A stretch of 64,000 nucleotides of DNA from Acidobacteriaceae bacterium (GTDB lineage: Bacteria; Acidobacteriota; Terriglobia; Terriglobales; Acidobacteriaceae): NCBI GenBank assembly GCA_025355505.1, contig JANXZM010000049.1, forward strand, positions 1-64,000, written 5' to 3'. The translations under genes and the position numbers were made by a program. A model generated the notes under the pieces. It saw only the letters and a program-made list of their open reading frames with translations. It was not told the origin of the DNA and ran no database searches. Each line of letters begins with the position of its first letter. Positions within the stretch are counted from its first letter, which is position 1. Shown here in pieces: positions 46,472-56,816 of this stretch.

Positions 46472-47161
46472 ATGACAGATTCTTCCCAACGCAAACTCAT
46501 CATCGCCATTGACGGCCCAGCCGGAGCCGGCAAGAGCACGATCGCTTCCCGACTGGCGCGCAAACTGGGCTACGTGAATCTGGAGAGCGGGGCCATGTAC
46601 CGCGCGCTGGCGCTGCGGGCCATCGAGTGGGACGCCTCGTTCGATGACGAAGCCACGCTGCTGAAGATGGCGGAGGATTCGCACATTATTCTCGAGCGCT
46701 CCATCGGGGGCAATCGGGTCTTGCTCAACGGCAAAGACATTTCGGCGCGCATTCGAGAGCGCGATGTGAGCGAGGCGGCGTCGCGCGTCTCGGTACATCC
46801 CAAAGTGCGAGAGTGGATGGTGGCGCGGCAGCGCGAGATGGGCATCGCCGGCGGCGTCGTGATGGAGGGCCGCGATATTGGGACAAAGGTTTTTCCCGAT
46901 GCCGATCTAAAGATTTTTCTCGACGCCGACCCCGTGATTCGCGAACAGCGGCGCCTCGACCAGCAGAAAGTAAAAGGCGCGCCGGCGCAGGCGATGGCTG
47001 CGGAGCTTCGCGAGCGCGACCATCGGGACCGCACCCGCGCGGCTTCTCCGCTGGTCGCCGCCGAGGATGCCGTGGTCCTCGACTCCACGAATTTGAGCGA
47101 AGACGAAGTTCTCAATCGAATCCAAGAATTGGTGGAGCAGCGACTGGTGCCGAGGGGCTAA
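46472..47161 (+). CDS. cmk: Cytidylate kinase
   Basis: Phosphorylates CMP and dCMP with ATP. 229 residues, normal length. P-loop DGPAGAGKSTIASRLA at residues 14-29, then YVNLESGAMYRALALRAI, the CMP-binding GGVVMEGRDIGTKVFPDADLKIFLDA and the lid RERDHRDRTRAASPL. No clear Shine-Dalgarno precedes the ATG; the 136-base upstream spacer is a GTGTTTCCCC-type repeat. Last gene of the mutL-cmk stretch before a non-coding, partly AT-rich region. Confidence 0.95.
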   Translation: MTDSSQRKLIIAIDGPAGAGKSTIASRLARKLGYVNLESGAMYRALALRAIEWDASFDDEATLLKMAEDSHIILERSIGGNRVLLNGKDISARIRERDVSEAASRVSVHPKVREWMVARQREMGIAGGVVMEGRDIGTKVFPDADLKIFLDADPVIREQRRLDQQKVKGAPAQAMAAELRERDHRDRTRAASPLVAAEDAVVLDSTNLSEDEVLNRIQELVEQRLVPRG

Positions 47162-47185
47162 GGGTTTGCGCTCGCGACGAAAAAC

Positions 47186-47206
47186 ACCGCCCAAGCGGAG
47201 CTTGGA
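47186..47206. terminator. Hairpin after cmk
   Basis: CCGCCCAAGCGGAGCTTGGACG region: arms CCAAGC and GCTTGG with a short GGA loop, about 30 bases after the cmk stop. Related CCCAAGC...GCTTGG arms occur near 60447. No clear T-run follows. Confidence 0.35.
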
Positions 47207-47229
47207 CGAACACCCTATCCCGTTGCAGC

Positions 47230-47675
47230 GATAGGTTAAGACCCGATGATTTGGATTCGCTGGAGGGGTAACATTTATCGTTCCAGTATTGACGCCGGCT
47301 GCTGCGCTGTACTTGTAGTGGCGGAAACTGCGGGATCCCTCGTTTTGTGTGGTGACCAGCACGAACGGGACAATGTACCAGATATCTTTTGGAATAACGC
47401 AAGGCCCGAGGCAGTGGAAGTTGGGTCGATGGTAGGTCCGATTGCCACCGCCACGGAGGTTGACGGCGAAGCAGGGCCGTGGGCGCTTCGCGCACGGAGA
47501 CCGGCGATGCATTGTGGATTTGACCTGGACGCTGACGAAGCGCATGCCGAGGTCGCGAGGTCGTAGGGAGAGCTCTTTCCCCAAGGCTTCGTTACTTGGA
47601 AGTCCTGTTCGGGGGCTTCGTCATGAAGCGCATTTCGGCTTACTCGCCGCTTTCCTTAGAAGGACGGATTTTCAT
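47230..47675 (-). pseudogene. Decayed PD-(D/E)XK endonuclease (group I intron-associated type)
   Basis: Reading the minus strand from the ATG at 47675 gives MKIRPSKESGE, then a TAA (47640-47642), then AEMRFMTK. After the run of G at 47611-47615 another frame gives EQDFQVTKPWGKSSPYDL. Near 47555 a third frame gives RFVSVQVKSTMHRRS, CFAVNLRG, HCLGPCVIPKDIWYIVP and FRHYKYSAA. Joined, these match the plan of the PDDEXK_5-like endonucleases common in Acidobacteriota: YD..VQVKST catalytic core, then a VIPxDxWYIVP strand. At least one stop and two frameshifts make it a pseudogene. The 3' end is uncertain. Confidence 0.6.
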
Positions 47676-48213
47676 ACCCGGCGATTTCAAAGTTCCCCCC
47701 TCTTCAATGGGTCCCCAAATAGAAAAAGCGCGGCCGTTCGCCACGCCTTTGTTTTTTTGACTCTATATATCCGAAATAAAAAATTTGGGGGGCGATTGGA
47801 CAAATCTCCGATATTTATATTTGGAATGGAATCAGAGGGATCAGAGGAAAAAGGCAATTTGGGGGCTGGATAACTTTCCGAAGTACAGTGACTGATGGTC
47901 ACCTAACTGCGGCGGCGCGCTCTCACCGATTGGGCACGTGTTGTTGCGCAGCCCCCGGTTTTACAGAAAGAAGTTGATTTACGATGCTCGCCCGCTGAAC
48001 GGTATCTGCTTTCCCCTCGATACGCGGCGAGCCCTGTCTTGGCAGGCGAAAAAACCTACGAAGCCGGAGTTTCTCCGCCGCCTGCCAGTTTCCAAAATGG
48101 GGCGGCTGGGCTTGCCCGTATTGGCATCCTGGCAGCGCCGCCGACATCTTAACCTTCTTGCCGGTCATTGCCGGAATCATCACAAATTGACGTGATGGAG
48201 CGCACTTAGCGGA
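47676..48213. other. Spacer without a supported gene, partly AT-rich
   Basis: 47690-47870 is clearly richer in A and T than the rest of the window (TTTGTTTTTTTGACTCTA, AAATAAAAAATTTGGGG) and lies next to the pseudogene, so it may be of foreign origin. 47890-48200 has overlapping short frames on both strands (about 85 codons each) with no ribosome sites or recognisable product. Confidence 0.5.
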
Positions 48214-48375
48214 ATGGGGTTTCGCCCTACACTTTCACTAATCCGGTTAGCGCGGTTCATTCGCGGAAAAGTTGGGATCACTTTTTCTCAGCTTGGAATC
48301 GCAAGGGCGGAATGTTCCGTCGCTATGTGGCGATGGGCTGGGCGGCGGGCTAGATTTTTTAGGAGTGGTGTCGGC

Positions 48376-50136
48376 ATGAACGTCGTGACCCAATTTCCGG
48401 CGGCACACGATTACGAGCGCGAGCTGCGCTTCCGGGCTATGTTTGAAGGGGCCGCGATTGGAATCGGGATTTGCCAGCTCGATGGCCGGATGGTGGAAGC
48501 GAATGCGGCACTCAGCGGAATGCTCGGGTACAGCCGGCAGGAACTGACGGGCACCCACGCTGGCGATTTCTTTCCCGAAACTCGCCCCGAAATTCACTCC
48601 GAAATTCATGCTGACGTTGATTCTGAACTTCATCGCGAGATAGGCGGCGAAATTAGTCGTGAAGTTTTCCTTGACAATGTTTTGCTGGAACAACGACTGC
48701 TGGGCGAGCTGATGCGAGGCGAGCGCGGCTCCTTCGAAATCGAAAAGCGCTACCGGCGCAAAGACGGATCGAAGCTCTGGGGACATCTTTCGGTGTCGCT
48801 GGGGCGTGACGCCCGCCGGCAGCCCGCCTTCCTGATCGCAATGCTGGCGGACGCGACCGAGCGCAAGCGGGTGGAAGAACATCTGCGCGAAGCGGAGAAG
48901 ATGGAAGTGATCGGACGGCTGGCGGGAGGAATCGCGCACGACTTCAATAACCTGCTGACCGGGATTCTGCTGTACTGCGACCTGCTGAGTGCCGGATTGG
49001 AGAGTGGTGGATGGGAGCAAAGTGAGCTGTGCCAGCACGTTGAAGAGGTGCGGATGGCGGGCGAGCAAGGGGCGGCCTTGACCCAGCAACTATTGGCGAT
49101 CGCGCGCAAGCAAGCGGCGAAGCCGTGCCCGATCCCGATCAACGCGATTGTCACTTCCACGAAAAATCTATTGCAGCGGCTGATCGGCGAGCAGATTGAA
49201 CTGATCGTTGTGCTCGACTCCGCGCTCGACTCGGAACTCGACTCCGGCGCCGGACTTGTGCTCGCCGATCCGGCGCAATTGCGGCAGATCCTGATGAACC
49301 TGGTGCTCAACGCTCGCGATGCGATGGCGCAGGGCGGAAAGATCAGGTTGAGCACGCGGGCGGTGGAATCTCCCCGTGAATTTCCTGGTAAAGCTGAGCC
49401 CGGGAGCGCCCGGCGGGCCGTCTCGCTGGTGGTGATCGACAACGGTTGCGGGATGGATGCGGAGACGCGCGCACGCTTGTTCGAGCCTTTCTTCACCACC
49501 AAGAAGCCGGGAGAGGGAACGGGGCTGGGTCTGGCGACGGTGCAGCGTATCGTGAGCGAAGTGGGCGGGATGATCGAGGTGGAGAGCGAACCGGGATGCG
49601 GCACCTGCGTTCGAGTGTTTCTTCCGGCGATCGAGCAGTCATCGACGCGGGAGGCATCGATCCAGCGGACTTCGACCGGACATTCTCCGACCAGGCTCTT
49701 TTCGAATCAGGCGAGCCCGCTGGTCGCGCTTGCCTACGCGGGCGAACTGGCTCGCGAAACCGGCGAAAAAACTATTTTGCTGGTGGACGACAACGCCCCG
49801 GCGCGCAAATCCATGCAGCGCGTCTTGCTGGATGCAGGGTACCGGATTCTGGCAGCGTCCAGCGCGAAACAAGCGCTCAAGGTTTTCGCGGAACATTCCG
49901 GCGCAGTCGATCTGCTGATCGCCGACTTCATGATGCCGGGATTGAATGGACAGGCAGTCGCTGAAAAATTCCTGCGGCAGAAGACGGACTTGAAGGTCCT
50001 GCTGATTTCCGGCTACCAGGACGCGCCCGATGAATCGGTGGTGGGCGCGGTTGAGACGATTCGCAAACCATTTTCCGGAAGGGCTCTGATCGAACGCGTG
50101 AGTGAAGTTCTTCATCGGGAAGTTGGTCGGCCGTGA
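48376..50136 (+). CDS. Soluble hybrid histidine kinase (PAS, HisKA, HATPase, receiver)
   Basis: 586 residues from the ATG at 48376, with AGGAG about 10 bases before it. PAS at about 15-160 (FRAMFEGAAIGIGICQLDGRMVEAN), HisKA with the phosphorylated His near 187 (GIAHDFNNLLTGI), HATPase with NLVLNARDAM (near 308), DNGCGMD and GTGLGLATV (near 382), and a C-terminal receiver from 465 (ILLVDDNAP) with the phospho-acceptor Asp near 515 (IADFMMPG). No membrane segment, so it senses a cytoplasmic signal. An acidic tetrapeptide repeat is inserted in the PAS. It is followed by an NtrC-type regulator. Confidence 0.92.
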   Translation: MNVVTQFPAAHDYERELRFRAMFEGAAIGIGICQLDGRMVEANAALSGMLGYSRQELTGTHAGDFFPETRPEIHSEIHADVDSELHREIGGEISREVFLDNVLLEQRLLGELMRGERGSFEIEKRYRRKDGSKLWGHLSVSLGRDARRQPAFLIAMLADATERKRVEEHLREAEKMEVIGRLAGGIAHDFNNLLTGILLYCDLLSAGLESGGWEQSELCQHVEEVRMAGEQGAALTQQLLAIARKQAAKPCPIPINAIVTSTKNLLQRLIGEQIELIVVLDSALDSELDSGAGLVLADPAQLRQILMNLVLNARDAMAQGGKIRLSTRAVESPREFPGKAEPGSARRAVSLVVIDNGCGMDAETRARLFEPFFTTKKPGEGTGLGLATVQRIVSEVGGMIEVESEPGCGTCVRVFLPAIEQSSTREASIQRTSTGHSPTRLFSNQASPLVALAYAGELARETGEKTILLVDDNAPARKSMQRVLLDAGYRILAASSAKQALKVFAEHSGAVDLLIADFMMPGLNGQAVAEKFLRQKTDLKVLLISGYQDAPDESVVGAVETIRKPFSGRALIERVSEVLHREVGRP

Positions 50137-50223
50137 AGTTAGTTGATCGAAATTAGACGATCGGAAATAGTCGATCGTGAGGTTTGAGCTCGTGAAGTCC
50201 AGTAACACCTAGGGAGATTTCGC

Positions 50224-51687
50224 ATGTTTACTGCATCGACCGCCGCCGTCCTCAGTCATAGCCCCAGCCATGTCCCGCAAATCGAGGGAGCGAATTTTTT
50301 AAACCTTCTGATCGTGGACGATGACCGCACCATCCGCGAGGCCTGCCGCGAGGTGGCGCAGTCGTTGGGATTTAACACGCAGGTGGCGGAGTCTGCCGAA
50401 CAAGCCTACCGGATGCTCGACAGTTCGAGCACCGACGCGGTGCTGCTGGACTTGCGGCTGCCGGGTGCGGGCGGTCTGGAAGCACTGCATTCGATCAAGA
50501 AGCATAGCGCGGATGCGCTGGTGATTGTGGTGACCGGCTATGGAACCGTACAGTCGGCGGTGCAGGCAATGAAGGATGGGGCGTACGACTACGTGACCAA
50601 GCCCTTCAGTATGGAAGAACTGCGGTTGCTGCTGGAGCGGGTGGCGGGGCATCTGCGGTTGAAGACGGAGAACCGGGTGCAGCGGGAGTCGATCAAGTCG
50701 CGGCAGGGGTTCGGCAACATCATCGGGCGCGCGCCGGAGATGGAGAAGCTCTACCGCATTATCGCGAAAGCGGGACAGAGCGCGCATCCGGTGCTGATTC
50801 TGGGGGAAAGCGGGACGGGCAAGGAGTTGGTCGCGAAGTCCATTCACTTCGCCGACATCTTCCGCAACAAGCCGTTCATTCCCGTGGACTGCGGGTCGCT
50901 TGTGCCTACGCTGATTGAAAGCGAATTGTTTGGGCACGTGCGCGGCGCCTTCACGGGTGCGACGAATCCCAAAGACGGACTGCTGGCGATCGCCGAAGGG
51001 GGCACGGTGTTTCTGGATGAAATTGGCGAGCTGCCGGTGGACTTGCAGGCGAAGCTGTTGCGGGCGATTCAGGAGAAGGAGATTCGTCCGGTGGGAAGTG
51101 TGAAGCGGGTGCCGATCAACGTGCGGATTCTAGCCGCGACCAATCGCGACCTGGAGCGGGCGGTGGCCGAGGGCACGTTCCGCCGCGACCTTTTCTTCCG
51201 GCTTAATGTGCTGACCCTGCGGATTCCGGCGTTGCGGGAGCGGAGGCAGGACATTCCGCTGCTGGTGGCGCATTTTCTGGAGCGCATCGGGCACGCCGCG
51301 GGATTCGAGAAGACAATTTCGGACGAGGCGATCAAGGCGCTGCTGAATTACGACTGGCCGGGCAATGTGCGCGAACTGGAGAACTCGCTGGAGCGAGCGT
51401 GTGCGCTGAGCAGCGCACACGAGATTCAGATACGCGATCTTCCCACCCAAATTTACAGCGTGCCCATCGATTTGATGGCGATGAGCCAGCCGAGCAATGG
51501 CATCGTGCCCATCGCGGAACTGGAGAAACAGACCATTCTGAAAGCACTGGCGCAGGTGAACGGAGACAAGATGCTGGCGGCGCGACTACTGGGCATTGGA
51601 AAAACCACGCTTTACCGCAAGTTGAAAGAGTACGAGTCCCAAAACTGGGCGTTCGCGCACAGCGTTGGTGCCAGAACGGGAGATTAA
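50224..51687 (+). CDS. NtrC-type sigma-54-dependent response regulator
   Basis: 487 residues. Receiver (about 20-140) with acceptor Asp near 78 (DAVLLDLRLPGAGG), AAA+ domain with Walker A GESGTGKE (near 195), the sigma-54-contact loop GAFTGA (near 240), Walker B GGTVFLDEIGELP, and a Fis-type helix-turn-helix at the end (LAARLLGIGKTTLYRKLKEYE). All parts needed for sigma-54 promoter opening are present. AGGGAG lies about 6 bases before the ATG. Upstream is the hybrid kinase, which is its probable phosphodonor; downstream is a small gene with a sigma-54-like promoter. Confidence 0.95.
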   Translation: MFTASTAAVLSHSPSHVPQIEGANFLNLLIVDDDRTIREACREVAQSLGFNTQVAESAEQAYRMLDSSSTDAVLLDLRLPGAGGLEALHSIKKHSADALVIVVTGYGTVQSAVQAMKDGAYDYVTKPFSMEELRLLLERVAGHLRLKTENRVQRESIKSRQGFGNIIGRAPEMEKLYRIIAKAGQSAHPVLILGESGTGKELVAKSIHFADIFRNKPFIPVDCGSLVPTLIESELFGHVRGAFTGATNPKDGLLAIAEGGTVFLDEIGELPVDLQAKLLRAIQEKEIRPVGSVKRVPINVRILAATNRDLERAVAEGTFRRDLFFRLNVLTLRIPALRERRQDIPLLVAHFLERIGHAAGFEKTISDEAIKALLNYDWPGNVRELENSLERACALSSAHEIQIRDLPTQIYSVPIDLMAMSQPSNGIVPIAELEKQTILKALAQVNGDKMLAARLLGIGKTTLYRKLKEYESQNWAFAHSVGARTGD

Positions 51688-51731
51688 GCTGGGCTCGATC
51701 GCATAAGTCATTTATTTTCAGGGTGAAGCTG

Positions 51732-51748
51732 TTGGCCCGGAAATTGCG
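51732..51748 (+). promoter_or_regulatory. Candidate sigma-54 promoter
   Basis: TTGGCCCGGAAATTGC: GG at 51734-51735 and GC at 51746-51747, exactly 10 bases apart, with TTGGC and TTGC matching the consensus YTGGCACGRNNNTTGC except for one base. It lies between the NtrC-type regulator and the next gene. The predicted start of transcription is about 51758, only 2-3 bases before the ATG at 51761, which is unusually close. Confidence 0.5.
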
Positions 51749-51760
51749 AAAGGAATCGGC

Positions 51761-52282
51761 ATGATCCTTCTTGTGACGGCAAGCGCGCGGGCATCGGAAT
51801 GCGCCGCGGCGCTGAATCAAAGTACAGGCGAACGGGTTGTGGTGGCGGAAACTCTGGCACGGGCAGCCACATTTTTACGGTCGCAGAGCTGCCTTGCCGT
51901 GGTGCTTGATCAGCACCTTCTGGAAACCGAGCCCCATGAAGCGGAGCGCACGCTCGAACACCTGGGCACTGCGATTGCGGTGCAAGTCAATCTGGCAATC
52001 AGTGGGATGGAGCGTCTGGTGCGGGAGGTCCGTGGGGCCGTGCAACGTCGCCAAAGCGAGGAAGTGAGAGCCCGCCAAGCGGCGATCGGCAAGCTTCACA
52101 GCGAACTGAATGGCACGGTCACGGCGCTGCTGCTGTCGAGCGGACTGGCGCTGAAAACTCCCGGGCTGCCGGCGGGGGCGGCCGCTAAGCTGGAATCGGT
52201 GCACGAACTGGTGCGGAAACTCCGGAAGCAATTGGAGACTGAGGGAGCAACGGGAGAGCTCGAACAGGCTGCAAGCCCCTGA
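51761..52282 (+). CDS. Small signalling protein: pseudo-receiver plus DHp-like helix
   Basis: 173 residues. The first 65 (MILLVTASARASECAAALN ... SCLAVVLDQHLLETEP) have receiver-like spacing but lack the acidic pocket: the Asp at the acceptor position is followed by QHLL, not the usual motif. A helix follows, then ARQAAIGKLHSELNGTVTALLLSS, which resembles a histidine-kinase dimerisation H-box (HExNN-like) with H115 or so as the candidate phosphosite. No ATPase domain. It probably works with the kinase and regulator just upstream, as a phosphotransfer or titrating protein (inference). Confidence 0.7.
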   Translation: MILLVTASARASECAAALNQSTGERVVVAETLARAATFLRSQSCLAVVLDQHLLETEPHEAERTLEHLGTAIAVQVNLAISGMERLVREVRGAVQRRQSEEVRARQAAIGKLHSELNGTVTALLLSSGLALKTPGLPAGAAAKLESVHELVRKLRKQLETEGATGELEQAASP

Positions 52283-52288
52283 TGATCG

Positions 52289-52590
52289 TCCGATTAAGTC
52301 TTGGTTGGCAAAAACCGGGTGATGGGCGACTCTCGGCGGCTAAAAGTCTGCCTTTGTGGCGGGTTCTAGCGGCACGGCTGAACAGGTTGCGCAAAAATGC
52401 TATGGGGGGAACCTGGAACCATAGTGGCTGAAGCCGAAGTCATTTTCAGCGGCGTATTGTCGTGCCTGAAGGGAATACCCAGATTAGAATCACGCGTCTT
52501 GCGGTGACATGTAAGGCCGCGCATTCAAAACTATCGGAGAGCCAACTTAATCAGAGCTACCCTAACAGTCCGTGGCAGAACTTCTCAAAA
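52289..52590. repeat. Composite repeat: unit C with unit B-like edge, second copy
   Basis: CCGATTAAGTCTTGGTTGGC at 52290 pairs imperfectly with GCCAACTTAATCAGAG (52541-52556), followed by CCCTAACAGTCCGTGGCAGAAC, the same order as at 31518-31560 (ACTTAATCAGA, CCCTA, GCAGCCTGTGG). The segment 52324-52376 matches 31707-31756. About 120 bases in the middle (52377-52520) are absent from the first copy. No gene is supported in 52283-52718. Confidence 0.6.
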
Positions 52591-52660
52591 AGTACGGGGC
52601 GGGTGTCCCATTCCAACGACGCGTAAGTATAACGGGGGTTGTCCTTGAATGTTGACCGAG

Positions 52661-52707
52661 AAAAAACCGAGTGTGCCCCACTCATCGCGTCTTTTCCGAT
52701 GAGTGGG
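52661..52707 (-). terminator. Intrinsic terminator of aspS
   Basis: On the minus strand, perfect 11-base arms CCCACTCATCG and CGATGAGTGGG (52707-52697 and 52687-52677, loop 9 bases), then GCACACTCGG and six T (52666-52661). It begins 12 bases after the aspS stop. The stem differs in sequence from 40028-40060, but the layout is the same. Confidence 0.7.
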
Positions 52708-52718
52708 ATTCGCCGCGC

Positions 52719-54536
<1,818 letters not shown>

Positions 54537-54754
54537 GTTTTCGCCTTGTCTTGCTGGAATTACGGTGGTGAGCCGAACCCAAGATTATAAATGGAGCGGC
54601 GGGCGGCAAGGCCTTCGAGCCTACCCTGAATTCTCAAGGGTGCCCGGTCCAGGCTCGGCTTGGGCACGGGTGTTTGTCCGCAATCGAAACGGTGGCCCTA
54701 TGACGAGACAACCACCGCCGCCACGCGCCTCGATGTCACATCTAGCGCGGGCCG

Positions 54755-55201
54755 TTAATCCAGATCGTTAGCGCTCCAGATGTTGGGGGTGATCTGGCGG
54801 AATTTCAGTTTCCATTGGCCGTCGATTGTTGCCCAGGTGTCGGCCATGTGGCGATAGCGGGGATGTTCTCCGGGGACGATCAGGTTGTAGGTGACGACGG
54901 CCGAGTCATCGTTCAGTTTGACTACGTGGAAATCGTAGGCGCGCGTGTCCTTGGGCGTTGCCTGCTGCGCGGATTCGACGACTTCACTTTTGTCGTAGAA
55001 GTCGCCGTTCGTTCCGATGCCCTGGAAATCATCAGCGATGGCGCGGTCTACGGCGGTTGGGTTCCTGGTCTGGGTCGCTTGCAGGAACTGCTTTTGCTGC
55101 TCGATGAGTTGCTGGTCGAAGGCGGGGAGCGGCTTGGCAGTCTGCGCCGCCGCCAGAGTGACAGTAAAGATAGCTGTACACAGCAGGAAAGTGCTTCGCA
55201 T
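54755..55201 (-). CDS. Secreted DUF4440/NTF2-like protein
   Basis: 148 residues with a signal peptide (MRSTFLLCTAIFTVTLAAAQT). The mature part is an NTF2-like fold: FDQQLIEQQKQFLQATQTRNPTAVDRAIADDFQGIGTNGDFYDKSEVVE and later DDSAVVTYNLIV and TWATIDGQWKLKFRQITP, the usual DUF4440 pattern. Function unknown. It lies between aspS and hisS on the same strand but is unlikely to share their role. A second protein of this type is at 42621. Confidence 0.82.
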   Translation of the reverse strand: MRSTFLLCTAIFTVTLAAAQTAKPLPAFDQQLIEQQKQFLQATQTRNPTAVDRAIADDFQGIGTNGDFYDKSEVVESAQQATPKDTRAYDFHVVKLNDDSAVVTYNLIVPGEHPRYRHMADTWATIDGQWKLKFRQITPNIWSANDLD

Positions 55202-55317
55202 CGTTTGTCTCCCGAGGCACTATTTTACTTCGTGATGCAGCCTCGCGGTTTTTATTCGCTACCGACAAAGAGCCTTAACTACCAGGGCACTAAGGTCCAG
55301 CAAGGGAATCGACTAAG

Positions 55318-56598
55318 TTACTTTTTCCGCAAAAACCATTGCGCCAATTCCGCGCGCGGAACCGTGACTTGTTCGCCGGAGGCTAGATGTTTGATCGCGA
55401 ATGCATCCGCCTTCACTTCATTTTCGCCGACGATGAGGATGTATCGCCCCGCCATCTTGTCGGCGGCCTCGAACGACTTTTTCAGGCGGAACGAATCGTC
55501 GCCTAAATCGACTACCAGATCGTGGCGGCGCAGTTCGCGCGCGAGGCGAGCGGCTTCGCGATTCATGCCGGCGCCGAGCGGAGCGATGTAGACGTCGGGC
55601 TTGCGGACTACCGACTCCGCCGATGTGGTTAGCGAAAGCACCAGCCGATCTTCTCCTATGGCAAAGCCGATGCCCGGAGCAGCCGGGCCGCCTAGGGCTT
55701 CGGATAGGCCGTCGTATCGTCCGCCGCCTAGAATCGCATTCTGCGCGCCTAGCGCCCCGTGCGTGAATTCAAACGCTGTGCGAGTGTAGTAATCGAGACC
55801 CCGCACCAGCCGGTTGTTTTCCACGTAGGGGATTTGGACTGCGTTCAGGATATTTTTTACTTCTTCGTAGTGGGTGCGGCAGGCTTCGTCTAGAAATTGG
55901 CTGATGGTGGGGAAAGTTTCTATGATGGGCTGGTCTTCGGGGACTTTGCAGTCGAAGACTCTTAACGGATTGGTTACGGCGCGGCGCTGGCAGTCGGCGC
56001 ACATTGTTGCTACCACGGGCGCAAGCGCTTGGCGGAGAGCCTCGTTGAATTGTGCGCGGTCGGCGGGGCAGCCTACGGAGTTGAGTTCGAGCTTCCAGTT
56101 GACGATGCCCACGCGATCGAGCAAGGTGGCGAGAAGTTCGAGAATCTCCGCGTCTCTGGCGGGAGACTGGCTGCCAGCGGCGGCGGGGCCGATGACTTCG
56201 GCTCCGATTTGATAGAACTGGCGGTAGCGGCCTTTTTGCGGACGCTCGCGGCGGAATTGCGGCCCAATATAGAAGAGCTTGCTGAGGCCGCGGTCCCAGA
56301 GTTTGTGCTCGATGTAGGCGCGGACCACGCCGGCAGTGTTTTCGGGGCGGAGAGTCAGGGATTGTCCTTTATCGCTTTCAGCGCGCCCACGATCTTCCCA
56401 GGTAAACATCTCCTTGCTGACGATGTCTGTGTCTTCGCCTACGCCTCGGGCGAATAGTTCGGTGGACTCGAAGATGGGGGTGCGGATTTCATGGAAGTTG
56501 TAGGCTTGGAAGACTTCGCGGACGGCGGCTTCTACGAAGTTCCAGAGCGCGGTATCGGGGGGAAGAAGGTCGCGGGTTCCTCGGGGAGATTTGATCAT
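55318..56598 (-). CDS. hisS: Histidyl-tRNA synthetase
   Basis: Charges tRNA-His. 426 residues, normal length. Class II motif 1 near residue 30 (IRTPIFESTELFARGVGEDTDIV), motif 2 FYIGPQFRRERPQKGRYRQFYQ, the histidine A loop RGLDYYTRTAFEF, GGGRYDGL and motif 3 GIGFAIGEDRLVL. The C-terminal anticodon-binding domain (PDVYIAPLGAGMNREAARLARELR) is complete. Upstream 217 bases (56599-56816) show no gene. Confidence 0.97.
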   Translation of the reverse strand: MIKSPRGTRDLLPPDTALWNFVEAAVREVFQAYNFHEIRTPIFESTELFARGVGEDTDIVSKEMFTWEDRGRAESDKGQSLTLRPENTAGVVRAYIEHKLWDRGLSKLFYIGPQFRRERPQKGRYRQFYQIGAEVIGPAAAGSQSPARDAEILELLATLLDRVGIVNWKLELNSVGCPADRAQFNEALRQALAPVVATMCADCQRRAVTNPLRVFDCKVPEDQPIIETFPTISQFLDEACRTHYEEVKNILNAVQIPYVENNRLVRGLDYYTRTAFEFTHGALGAQNAILGGGRYDGLSEALGGPAAPGIGFAIGEDRLVLSLTTSAESVVRKPDVYIAPLGAGMNREAARLARELRRHDLVVDLGDDSFRLKKSFEAADKMAGRYILIVGENEVKADAFAIKHLASGEQVTVPRAELAQWFLRKK

Positions 56599-56816
56599 TT
56601 TGTCGGTCGCTGGTGGTTCGGCACGGCTTGAGACTTGTACTCCGCGCTGGGGTTCTCAGTTGTCGGCTTTCAATTGAACCGTTTCGTGCCTTCGATCCAC
56701 GGCGGTGCTTTATTAGTTTAACGTTGAATTGGAATTTTGCGGATCTCGTAGCATGAATTCGGGCAGGTCGACGAGAATGCTCGCTCCGTTGATACTAGCC
56801 ACCAGGACTAGTTGCC

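Noticed and set aside
46907-47584. 225-codon minus-strand frame treated as an intact gene
   Set aside because: Its first half carries the endonuclease remnant, but it lacks the N-terminal blocks that lie in other frames, and its second half is antisense to cmk.
47923-48195. Overlapping frames of about 85 codons on both strands before the hybrid kinase
   Set aside because: Neither has a ribosome site or recognisable product; they overlap each other almost fully.
48247-49089. Minus-strand open frame (280 codons) across the hybrid kinase
   Set aside because: Overlaps a well-supported kinase; product is His/Arg/Pro-rich without features.
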